Source of the DNA: Otis tarda
Taxonomy: Eukaryota > Chordata > Aves > Otidiformes > Otididae
Assembly (NCBI GenBank): GCA_026413225.1
Contig: CM048552.1
Coordinates: forward strand, 133,561,053-133,625,052
Direction: 5' to 3'
Length of the DNA: 64,000 bases
The translations under genes were made by a program, and so were the position numbers. The notes under the pieces are model-generated. The model was not told the origin of the DNA. It was given only the letters and a program-made list of their open reading frames with translations, and searched no databases. Shown here piece by piece: positions 37,039 to 48,028 of the stretch (position 1 is its first letter; each line of letters starts with the position of its first letter).

Positions 37039-37058
37039 GCATGCCGGGAGACGTAGTC
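37039..37058 (-). promoter_or_regulatory. ZNF143/THAP11-like site, copy 2
   Basis: The reverse complement reads GACTACGTCTCCCGGCATGC, a good match to the ACTACAATTCCCAGCATGC consensus bound by ZNF143 and THAP11/HCF-1 at housekeeping promoters. It lies about 340 bases upstream of the TXLNG ATG. Confidence 0.55.
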
Positions 37059-37460
37059 GGAGGTGGGGGGGGGTGGCGGTGGTATTAACGGCCGGCCACC
37101 GAAGGAAATTTTGCCCCTTCCCTGATCCCAGCGTTATGCCGCCTTCCTTGTAGCCGGTACTGCTTGTCTCATGGCTTTGGGGACGCAGCCGCGAGGGGAA
37201 GGCCGAGCGTGGGCTGTTTCCTGCGGGCCGGCTGTGGGCGGCTTCTCCTGGGGAAGAAGCAGGGCGCCTGCCGGGAGACTGGAGTTGCGCCAGGAAGCTT
37301 TGCCGGGAACGGCTTCGCACGTGCAGCCGAGGCCAGGAGTGCAGCTGGAGCGTCTCCCTGGGCCGGAGACATCACTTTTGAGTCATCAGCCCTTCCTGCG
37401 GGCATGGCCTTCGCCGTCTCCTCTCCGTGTGGCTCCTGCCAGCGGGGAGGCTGCCATGGG

Positions 37461-39605
37461 TTTAAGGATTGCTTGTGGGGAAGAATGAAGCTGCTGAGGT
37501 GTTGTCGCAAATCTGGATCCATTTACCCAGTGTGCAGAAAGCAATTAACACAATGAGTAGAGGTATTGCTTTATTTCATGTTTGCGCAAAGGTGGGTGCT
37601 AGATTGGACCCGGGTTTGGGACAACAGGCACATGTGCAATCCATTGAACCCACCATCGGTTTCATGTGCGCGTGTAGGCCTTCGTCTTCGGGTGGACTGC
37701 CATAGAATAACTTAAAACTGATGCAAGCAAACATCCTGTGAATACATGTGTTCCTGCTTTCCAGGGAAATAAACTTAACCTCTTCATAATAGGAGGGGAA
37801 CCTTTATGTTCTTTTATAGAGATACTGAATAAAAATATTACTCTAAACCTCCTCAAACACTTAGTACTTCAGAGAATAGGTGGAGTGGATATTTGTGTTG
37901 GATGAAGTAGCTTCTGTGAGGTAGTACCTGCCAAAATTATTTTGTCCTTACATCCTAAATCTATACTTAGCAGAACTATTCAATTGCTAATTTCAAGGTG
38001 AAAAAGAATTCTACATTTTGGGGCATCATCCTGATATTTAGATGGAGTTTTTCTCCCCCAAAATAACATTTGTTCTTTTAAAAACATGCATAATACTAGT
38101 ACAATTCTTGGAAAAAGAAAAAAGTGTCCCTTGTCTCCACCAGGGGAATTTTGATGCTTTAGGATTTCTCCACACATCCCTTCCATTTGAGAGTAGCAAG
38201 AGATCCACGCAAATCTGCGCTGGGTGATCCCAGGATGGCTCATACAATCCTTAAATAGGGCTTTAAGATTACTTTTAATTTCTCCCAAGCGTTATTTGAA
38301 AGTATATATATGTACTGAACCATAAATTACTCCTGCACCCTCCTTCACTTCTCCCTGCTAGTCACTTTTTGGAATAGAAGAAAGATTAATTACAAATACG
38401 AGCTACTTTGAGAGAGAATGGAATAAAGAACCACTGAGTTCTTGCTGGCTGCAAGCCTTTACTGTAATAAAATTCACTGTAAGAGCTATTTTGGTGAATT
38501 TGGGTGCCAGAGAAGTTAGCGTGCATCGTGCAATAGAAGCAGGCATTAGGCCATTCTGTCAAGGGGGACAAAGTTTTCTTCAAAAGCTACCAGGTGTTAG
38601 AGGATGTATTTCCAGCAGGAATTCTTTTCACATTTGAACTGGCAGGTTATTTTCCGCTGATACATCGACACAGATCAATTAATATCGTTTTATGAGGAAA
38701 GAGACTGCTTCCTAGTAAGTGTTTACAAAAGTTTAGGGTTTTTTTGAAGACAGCTGATGCAGGCATAATGAGAGGTACTACCAGCTTCCAAAGTCAGTCA
38801 CAGATCTCTGCTGCACAGATTGCTCGCTGTGCTATTGTCCTCTGAAGAACACAGATGTGAAATTGAACAAAATAACTACATTTACTATTTTCAGTTACAG
38901 CTATGCTGCTCTCCCTATGTCTTTTTATGTGTTCTTGTGAACTGTTTTCCTTCAAAAATGCACTTAACCAGCAAAGTGCATATCAACAGTACTGGAAATT
39001 CATATTCCACTCCTGCAAGTAAATACACGTACTGACAGGAGGATGAGAACATATCTGCAGTTATGCCCTGGTAATGACCCTGCTGGAGATTGCTCGTGCG
39101 AGGGAGGAGCAGTCATGAAGTACATACTCGGAGCAGCCAAGCAGATACTCCACCCAAATGGCTGTTGCCAAGAAGCTGCTTAATTGTTGGGCACTAAAAG
39201 TAGTGGTCTCATGTTATTGACAGGCAGGAAGCTGAAATTTTAAGAAAATTAGTTCTTTTTCATTATTATTATTTGGGATGTAGCTAAGCATCCATTGGTT
39301 AAAAACCTTTAGTTACCAACTTTTTATACATTTTCAGGGTAATCTATTTTTACAGTCTACGTCCAAGTTAGGTAGTTATTGCCATGCTTACACGTAGTCT
39401 AACTTCATGAACCCTGTACATGTAGGTGGTCAATTTGACACTTCTCTAGAGTACTTCACTGTCTTCATTGGGGTGGGGACTCCTAGGCAACTTAGTGAAA
39501 AATAAATTGCTTCATTATTTTTTTAAACATCAATAGGGTGACAACTAGAACAAATGATTTAAAACTCTAAACAATGACAATTGAGAAACTATGAAATAAA
39601 GATAG
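37461..39605. other. Intergenic DNA upstream of TXLNG
   Basis: Turns AT-rich after the CpG island. It has no recognisable gene, repeat or RNA. Open frames are under 110 codons and match nothing I know. Confidence 0.45.
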
Positions 39606-40266
39606 TGTCCTCGTTTTGGCTGGGGTGGAGCTGATTTTCTTCCAAATAGCTGCTATGTTTTGGATTTAGTACAGGATTTTGTATGTGAAGAATGTTGATA
39701 ACACAGTGATGTTATTAGTTGTTGCTAAGAGATCAAGGACTTTTCTCAGTTTCCCAGGTTTCACTAATGTGCAGGTGCAAGAAACTGGGAGGGCTATAGC
39801 CGGTACAGCTGACCCAAACTGGCCAAAGAAGGTATTCCATGCCATTCACGTCGTGCTTAGTATGTAAGGGGGGGTTGGCCAGTGGGCAACTTTCTCAATC
39901 TTGCTCTCTTTCTCTGTCTCGGGATCACTCTGAGATCGCTCTTGCTTCTATTCCATGATCCCTGCGCAGGACAGGCTGTATTGGTCATCGGGTGGTGAGA
40001 AATTGTGCACTGTTTTGTATGTTCTATTATAATTACATTGTATTAATAATAACTAATAATAACTAATAACTTGATATTATTAATAATTATTAAATATTAA
40101 TACACATAATTATTGTCTATTCCTTGCTATCCTAGTAAACTGTATTTATTTCAGCCAACGTGTTTTCCTTTCTTCCTGATTTGCTCTCCCATTCACCCCC
40201 TGGGGAGGGAAGGGTGAGCGAGTGGCTGCGTGGTACTTAGTTGCCAACCAGACTTAAACCATGACA
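39606..40266 (+). mobile_element. Solo LTR of avian ERVL-type family (fossil)
   Basis: Runs tgtcctcgttttggctgg to cttaaaccatgaca (TG...CA). It carries family landmarks: tgttttggatttagtaca, gttgataacacagtgatgtt, gctgacccaaactggccaaa, the TATA-like region near 39855-39870, and gtgagcgagtggctgcgtgg. The flanks are GATAG (39601-39605) and GACAG (40267-40271), a 4/5 match to a 5-bp target duplication. It has an A/T-rich ATTAATA tract at 40030-40120. It is whole in extent with no internal region, and is the best reference copy in the window. Confidence 0.92.
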
Positions 40267-40448
40267 GACAGTATTTCTTTCCTTACAGCGTTGTTACAAC
40301 ATGCAAAGCAGTCAGGAAACTATTGAAATGCAGCACCAAATTTAATTTTTTTCCCTTTCATAATCATCACTATCATGATTGCTTTCAGCAAAATTTTCAA
40401 GAATCTCTGGACTACCAGATTTTTTCTTGGAATGCTTTCCCTCTGGTG

Positions 40449-40905
40449 CTCATGGAATCATAGAATGGTTAGGGTTGGAAGGGACCTTCAAAGACTATCT
40501 AGTCCAACCCCCCTGGAAGGAGCAGGGACATCTCCAACAAGATCATGTTGCTCAGAGCCCCGTCCAACCTGGCCTTGAATGTTTCCAGGGATGGGGCATC
40601 CACCACCCTTCTGGGCAACCTGTTCCAGCGTTCCACCACCCTCATTGTGAAAAATTTCTTCCTTATATCCAATCTGAATCTGCCTCGCTCTATTTTAAAA
40701 CCATTACCCCTTGTTCTGTCACAACAGGCCCTGCTGAAGAGTTTCTCTCTGTCTTTCCTGTAGGATTTGGGGATTGCCCTGGCGCATATGCAGAACCTTG
40801 CACTTGGCCTTGTTGAACCTCATAAGGTTCACATGGGCCCACTTCTAGAGGTTGTCCATCCTGTCCCTCAGGTGTGTCAACCACATCGCTCAGCTGAGTA
40901 GGAAC
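40449..40905 (-). mobile_element. CR1 LINE 3' fragment with internal deletion
   Basis: Begins gaatcatagaatggttaggg (reversed CR1 3' end) and runs through the C-terminal region to gtctttcctgtagg (about 40764). It then jumps to sequence matching a part of CR1 about 400 bases farther into the RT region (cagaaccttgcacttggcct, near 40790). The 5' edge is approximate. Confidence 0.85.
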
Positions 40906-43900
40906 TGTAATTCTTCCAGTGTTACTTTTCACAATCAAAAATGAAAATGAACGCAGGAGGGAAATGGAAAAATACAAACCAACCAAACTGAACAACACAA
41001 ATCACCAGTCTTCTACTTCACAGGATCCTAAAATTAAATGATGGCTATGAGGGAAATTGCCTGGGGCCCAATGTGGACAATATTGCAAACACGTACTGGC
41101 TGAACATACATAAAAACAAAACAAAACAAAACAAACCCCAAGATGTCAGAGCAGAAGGAATGGGATGAGGAGTAATACAGAAATGAAACCAGCATGTGTC
41201 AGCTGGGTGGTGCCTTCTCCTACGTGCTTGTTGCACGTGTCACACCTCCCTCCCTGAAAATTAACTCTGAAGGTAAATGGGCTTTAAGGAAAGCTGTCAC
41301 AAATTATTGGGGGCATTGGAAAAACTCATGTATGACAAGAGTGAAAAGTCTGAAATTGCTTGCTTGGCTCGGGAAAGCAGCAAGTGAGACATGATGAAAA
41401 GAAAGCAAAGTCAGGATCTTCTGTTTTCCTGTGTCACACCGGGGTAAGTTAAATTACAAAGTGGCACATTTAAATAAAGTAAAAAGATTTTTTTCCCCTC
41501 ACACATTAAGAAATTAATTACCCCACAATACCAATGAAATAATGAACTAGACTAGAAAAGGAACTGGACGTGTGTGTTGATAAGAATGACAGCCAGTGAT
41601 AGGTTTGTGGAAACGTGCTTTAAAAGAGGATTTGTATGCCAGCCACCAAGGTCTGAAGGTGAGCCTTGGCGCACCGTGATGAGGCAGGTGGTCAGTCTGG
41701 GGATCCGAGGAACCCGGCGCCGCGTACTCTAATGCTGCTCATGTCCTTCTTTACACCAGCCAGGACTGGTGGCAGGACACCCAAACTAGAAGCTGTGCTT
41801 GTGGTTGTGAGTTAAATCTGCCGGTGATTGTCTGCCGGCACCCAGACTAAGGGGATGCAGAGCACTCCCTACCCTACTCCTTGGCGCTTGGCCACCAAAG
41901 CTGGGTTGCTCTCCGGCTCCACTGGGAATAACTCAGTAGCCAGGAGCTGATGGAGAAGTTGCTAGTTGGCTCAGGGCTAACATTTTTAGGAGTCTTTCCC
42001 AGTGCTTATAGGCATTCAGTGTTCAACATGTGCTCAGACACATCAGTTGACTAGTATATCCGTAGCTGGAAGCACCCAAAGTGTGTCCGATACAACGTTC
42101 CTCCGGCCGAAAAATCCTATGCGGCAGTATTGTTGCCTACTTAGGCAATGGTTTCAGCTCTTTCATTCACATGCCCACTAATTTTTTGACACCACATCCC
42201 GCCGAGAGAGATTGTTTTTTCCACATCCAGACTAAATGTCTGCGGAGGCTCCTCTCCACCCCAGCAACGCTCTTACAGCAGCGCTTTTCATCCACCCAAC
42301 ACACGATGGGCTTGAAAGTCTTGTTACACATGATCCAGGATGCACGGCGGTGATGATACAGCAAAAGCAAAACTGTTTGATGTTTAAATTGCAGGCATCA
42401 AGGTCATGAAAGGGCTCAGGGCCAGCATTAAAACATTTGTGAAATAAGTGGCACAAGATGCTGGGTGCAATCAGTCTATTCACTGGCCATTATTTGATGG
42501 TGAGGTAAACTGGGCTCGTTTCTCCGCAGAAAGGACAGGGAATGCAGAGAAACAGTAGCTTTACCTGGCCCTGAAACCTTCACATTTGAGTATGGAAGCC
42601 ATAGCTTAGGAGAACAAATAAATAAAAGCAACTGCAGAATTAAGGTTTTGTGCGTGCATACAATTAAAAAAACCCACACTAAACATGGTTTTCTTTAGAG
42701 CATCATATATCAAAGCAGGCAGCGAATCTTTATTTTTCTAATTTTGTGTATAACCCTTAACTAACTGCATTTTTCTTCTGTCTTTCCCTACTTTGTCAGG
42801 ATCCCACTGGCATAAAATAACCTTTCTGCCCATGTAGTTTTGGATTAAGTACCTCCCAAGCAACCTCCCAAGGTTTGTCATAGCTTCATGAATCCCCTGA
42901 ATTACCAAAGGAGAACGTTCCCAACCTGTGCCATAATGAAAACCAGGCTTTTATAAAATGAGGCAGGTGATTCACTCTTGAAGATAATTTCTGCAGAGCG
43001 CTGTCTCATTAAAAATGATAGAGTGGCAAACTAATGATAATTATTTTGGTTGCTCCTCCTCTCTCAATGGTATCTAGTTAAAAGTAACAGCTGAAAAAGA
43101 AAAGTACATTGTAATTTTTTGAATATATTTAGACACACTAATATATGTGGGTTTGCATTTATAGATATGCATGGTTTTCATATCTATATATATAGAGCCA
43201 ATACTGAGAAGAAAATGAAGCTGTGCTTACCTTTGGATGTTTCTGTAGGAATTGTTGTTTTCAAAAATAATTAACTTCAAAATAATACAAAGAAACTATA
43301 GCAAGAAATTCATTTACTGTTACTCGCCATTTAATTTAAAAAAAGGTAATGCTGATCTAAAAAAAAAACCCCAAAACCTCTAGTGTTTAAAACAAAGGAA
43401 AAAAAAAAAGCATTGAAAATGAGTACTTTGGAACAAAAATCTACTAATGGGTAACGTTATTTAAGACTAGGCTACTGTGCTGTTGTGGCTATAGGTATAT
43501 CAGTCAGCACTTACTGAGACATATAGTCTCAGGCCAGACAGTGCATCTTCTAAAGGTGCTGAATTGAAACCCAGGCCGTTCCCAGTGTGGTTCTCCATGC
43601 TGTAATCGTACAGCTAGACCCCAGCTACAGCGCATGGACCGAGGGCCCGACGTGGCTGCTGTTGCTTGGCAGTGCACCGATAAGTAACCAGCCACGCTTC
43701 ATTCCCTTTTCTGTAATAGCTATCACAAAGTAAAAGTCAATAATATTTGAGTTGCCCAGAGTTAAGGATGCATCTCATGGTCAGGTGATATGCTGCTGTT
43801 ATTCTTCTAATGCACGAGGTATCGCGCTCCAGTACTGCACACATAACCCCTCCAGACAAACACCAAGGTAACCAAACAGCATGGAGAGAAAAAATACTTT

Positions 43901-44554
43901 TATGACCTGACTGACAAGCGACAAACTAAATAAATGCAAAGTTTACTGAAACAATTCAGGAAAAGGAAACCTTTGATTGACTTTGTTTAGAGAACAAATG
44001 TAAATGACCGAATAAAAATGCAGGGGAACATTTTACTACACCTTTTTTTATTCCAAGATTTTACGATCGTTCCTCTGCCTCCTTCTCCAAACAAATTACT
44101 GAGTCAAAAAATCCCATATGCATATTAATAGCAACTGGACTAGAAAACTAATGGTTGAAGAGGATGCTTCAGTGCACAGAATAACTGGAGATGTTATGTC
44201 AGAAGAAAACTGTATCACTGTTCTCAGCTAATGTAAATGGATCCTGGGCAGCCTTTTCCCTGTTTCTCAAAGATTAGTTTCAAAATTGGCAAGTTTAGTT
44301 TCTTCTAAGAAAACTTGTTAACAATCTTTTTGTTGGTTTGTTTGCTTTTCCTCAGTGTTTTAAACAATTGCATTTTCTGTTACATTGTCTCCTCAGGCTG
44401 GTATTATTTACATGGGTTCTTGGTTTCTTTTGTTTTTGTCCTTGATTTTGTGCTGTTGTTTTGCTGGATTTTAGCATCTGCACCATCCCAGTGCTTGGAA
44501 CGATGTTGTTAAGAAAATGCCAGCATACTTGCTTATGAAGTATATTATTAATTA
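40906..44554. other. Intergenic DNA between two LTR/CR1 clusters
   Basis: AT-rich on the whole, with an unexplained CpG-richer patch at about 41.67-42.36 kb. I see no gene, tRNA or known repeat. The frame at 42081-42353 is open but not recognised. Confidence 0.4.
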
Positions 44555-45132
44555 TGCTGGGTTTGGCTGAGATAGAGTTAATTTTCTTCATAGTAGCTAG
44601 TATGGGGCTATGTTTTGGATTTATGCTGAAAACAGCCTTGCTAACACAGGGATGTTTTAGTTACTGCTGAGCAGTGCTCACACAGAGTCAAGGCCTTTTC
44701 TGCTTCTCACGCTGCCCCAGCAGCAAGAAGGCTGGGGTTGAACAAGATGTTGGGAGGGGACACAGCTGGGACAGCTGACCCCAACTGACCAAAGGGATAT
44801 CCCATACCATGTGATGTCATGCTCAGTGTATAAAACTGATAGAAGAAGAAAGAAGCGGCGGACATTTGGAGTTGTGGCATTTGTCTTCCCAAGTAACCAT
44901 TATGCATGACAGAGCCCTGCTTTCCTGGAGATGGCTGAACGCCTGCCCACCAATGGGAAGTAGTGAATTAATTCTTTGTTTTCCTTTGCTTGCACTTGCA
45001 GCTTTTAAACTGTCTTTTTCTCAACTCACAAGTTTTCTCACTTTTACCCTTTTGATTCTCTCCCCGATCCCACTGGGGCAGGGTGAGCGAGCGGCTGGGT
45101 AGTGCTTAGTTACTAGCTGGGCTTAAACCACA
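44555..45132 (+). mobile_element. Solo LTR of avian ERVL-type family (fossil)
   Basis: Runs tgctgggtttggctgagata to gggcttaaaccaca. It contains the family landmarks gagttaattttcttca, gttactgctgagcagtgc, ggaggggacacagctgggac, the TATA-like gctcagtgtataaaact (about 44821-44837) and gtgagcgagcggctgggt. It is whole in extent, with no internal region and no clear target duplication. Confidence 0.9.
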
Positions 45133-45892
45133 TTAGGACACACTGGGGCTACAAAGACCTCCAAAATTCACCTTGAACATGAAGAAGTCTACCTATGTTC
45201 ATCTTGTGTGACAAGTGGAACGCAGACACTTTCCCTTTTACCATGCACAAGAAAAACTGCAAGACACTAACCTAAATGAAAGGCATGGGCCAGTCCTGAA
45301 AACTCTGCAGGATTACATAAAACTTACTTCAGCTTTCCAGGTTAAAAAAGAGATAGGCAGATATGAAAATATCAAGATGATTTTTGGTAAGAGACTTTAA
45401 ATATCAGAGCTGAGTCAGATTAGGCCACGCTACATTATTGCCTTTTAAAATGCAAACTTAAATAGTGGTGTGGGTTTTATAAAGACATACTTGCTTTTCA
45501 TTAGACTTGCAAAACTAAGGTTTTAGAGGTAGGAGCCGACTTCTATGTCTGTAACCATTATATAGGCTAGATTTACATGAAAAGAAAGATGAGGCTTGAT
45601 ATACAAACCCCATGCAAATAAGCCCATCATATATCTGAAAACACTAGGAATTATCAGGCTGGTTTTTAAGAAAGTGGAAATTTGGAGCAGTGATTTTGAG
45701 CTCTTAGTCATCCAGGTAAGATTTGCAACTATCAGAACAGAACTATCCATCTTTTTAGAAGAGGTCATGTCAAACTGCATAGTAGACAGAGCCTAATGTC
45801 TCCAGCTTAAATCTATAAGTAGTTGTGTTTGTCAAGAGTAAATGTTAAACTTTGAAAAGTCTGATTTTCATGCATGTAACAGATCTAACTTT
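45133..45892. other. Intergenic DNA
   Basis: Between an LTR and a CR1 piece. No gene or repeat is recognised. Confidence 0.4.
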
Positions 45893-46233
45893 CATAGAAT
45901 CATAGAATAGTTTGGGTTGGAAGGGACTTTTAAAGTGCATCTAGTCCAACCCCCCTGCAGGGAGCAGGGACATCTTCCACTAGATCAGGTTGCTCAGAGC
46001 CCCCTCCAATCTGGCCTTGAATGTTTTCAGGGATGGGGCATCCACCAGCTCTCTGGGCAACCTGTTCCAGTGTTCCACCACCCTCATTGCAAAAAATTTC
46101 TTCCTGATGTCTAATCTGAATCTACCTCCTCCATTACCCCTTGTCCTATAGCTACAGGCCCTGCTAAAAAGTCTGTCCCCATCTTTCTTACAGGCCCCCT
46201 TTAAGTCCTGAAAGGCCACAGTAAGGTCTCCCC
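45893..46233 (-). mobile_element. CR1 LINE 3' fragment
   Basis: Starts catagaatcatagaatagtt and follows the reversed CR1 3' region to about ctccccagagctttt. The minus-strand translation keeps [19 protein letters not shown]. It is 5'-truncated, with approximate right edge. Confidence 0.9.
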
Positions 46234-47900
46234 AGAGCTTTTGTGGTCTTTAATTAATCCCTGATAGAAAAACCTCCTAAAGCACCTCTTATTTAGCACA
46301 ACTTATCTCGCATCTGTTAAATAAAAGGGAAAAAACTATAAAAATACAAATCGTGCTTAAGATGATTTTAGTTTAGAAAGTGTATGCTAATAAAGAAACT
46401 AATTTGAGAAGCCAAATGTATGCAGGTTTTAAACAATTAATTTTCCATAATGAGAAATACAGGAGGGTTTTCGATCCAAGTTGCTAATAGAGACAATTTA
46501 AAATAGTCCTTTCTTACAGTAACAGCTGTTAAAACTACTTAGCTCTTTTCAATTCCCACTGGATGAGTATTGACTGAATAATTACAGCTATAATCTGTTC
46601 AGTCTCTTTGCAAAAGTTTTCTGCAGAATTATGTCATTAAGACAGAGCTTACTGTATGTAACATGCCTGTAATTCAATTGTGCTTAATGGCTCCTACCTA
46701 CTTCATTTTACCCATTTTCCTTCATATTTGGAATTTCATAAATGTTTTGTCACAGAAGTTTATGAAATAGATGACAAATAGAACATAACATTTTAATTTT
46801 TATATATATATAAAGATACCAACTTAATGGTAAAACTACAGGAAACATCCAGATGCCTAAGAAGAATTAAAAAAAAAAATCTTTTAAAGAATGCTATTTT
46901 TTATTTAAATTCCATGTTCATTCAAAGCATATTTTTGAAATCTGTATAAGTCTGAAATACGTTTGCCCCCCACCCTGCCCTCCCTCCAAATAAATGAGTC
47001 AATTTTATACATATCTACAGTATTTAATAAAGATGTCCAACCAGCCGAAATTTTTACATAAGTGTTTCAGCACTTAAAATAAAGAGAAACATTTAATTTG
47101 CTCTCACTCAGCCAGCAAAATTAAATGGAGACATAAGTCTTCCGAAGAAAGAATGTATTAAATAATTTCTCTCTGTGCAGAAAAGGCAGTATCTTAATAT
47201 GATGATTTAACAAAAACAACACTTTAATTCAAGCAGTTATTAACTCTGTTCTTATTTAATGCTTAAGTGTTTGCCAGTTAATAATATATGATCAACAATT
47301 AATCAGTACTTGTTTTGGAGTCTGAATTAGTATTTTTTAATAACAAATTATTGGAAGTTCTTTGATAGGGTTTTCCAGAAATTCTTTGGCTACGTACATT
47401 AAGGGAGTTAAATACACATGAAAGCTACTAGGTACAAGTAACTCAAAACCAGTATGCATTTACAGATTATACAGGAACTAGAGTGCAAATGTGATGAGAA
47501 AGTTATTTTCAAGAACTAGTTACAACATCCATTTTTTACATCCCAAACAGAAGGCTGTAGACAAACAAATTGAGATTCTTAGATTTAGAAATCTCTTTGT
47601 AGAGCTTCTTGACCACATAAAAATGCCTCAAGCTAAACTGTTGCTTCATGTAACAATGTTATCGCTTTTAATTTTGACATATAACCTGCAGTGTCTGTCT
47701 CTTTTTTCTTTTGAAGAATGTACAAGTTCAGAAACTGCTCATATAAAGAACAGAAATAATTCTTGTATCCCTATATGGAATTATAATGATTTTAGGTTCT
47801 TTTATGTCTTTTGAAGATCTTTCGTAAGCAAAATATGAAAGCAGAAATCCATGTCAGTTCTCAGAAAAAGCTTAGGGTTATAGTGATTTTGTGAAAATGC
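46234..47900 (-). other. SYAP1 3' flank, partly probable 3' UTR
   Basis: AT-rich sequence downstream of the SYAP1 stop. A minus-strand AATAAA (TTTATT at 46900-46905) about 1.0 kb after the stop, followed by a T-rich stretch on the minus strand, is a candidate polyadenylation signal. This is an inference from motif only. No repeats or other genes are seen. Confidence 0.35.
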
Positions 47901-48028
47901 TTAATTTTCTTCTTGCAGCATTTCTTCTATTTCTTTATCCCAGTTTTCATCTCGCTTTTCTGATTCCGTCACCACCTCATACTCTTGAAGCTCTTGCTGT
48001 AATTCCTTTTCCCAATCAGCAGTTTCTT
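47901..48028 (-). CDS. SYAP1: SYAP1 last coding exon with stop
   Basis: The acceptor is ctcttgtag. It encodes [20 protein letters not shown], then [22 protein letters not shown] and TAA (47903-47901), matching the human C-terminus almost exactly. Confidence 0.96.

Noticed and set aside
37164-37556. 130-codon plus-strand frame upstream of TXLNG
   Set aside because: Compositionally driven by the CpG island, overlapped by open frames on the other strand; no recognisable motif. A divergent non-coding transcript remains possible but not shown.
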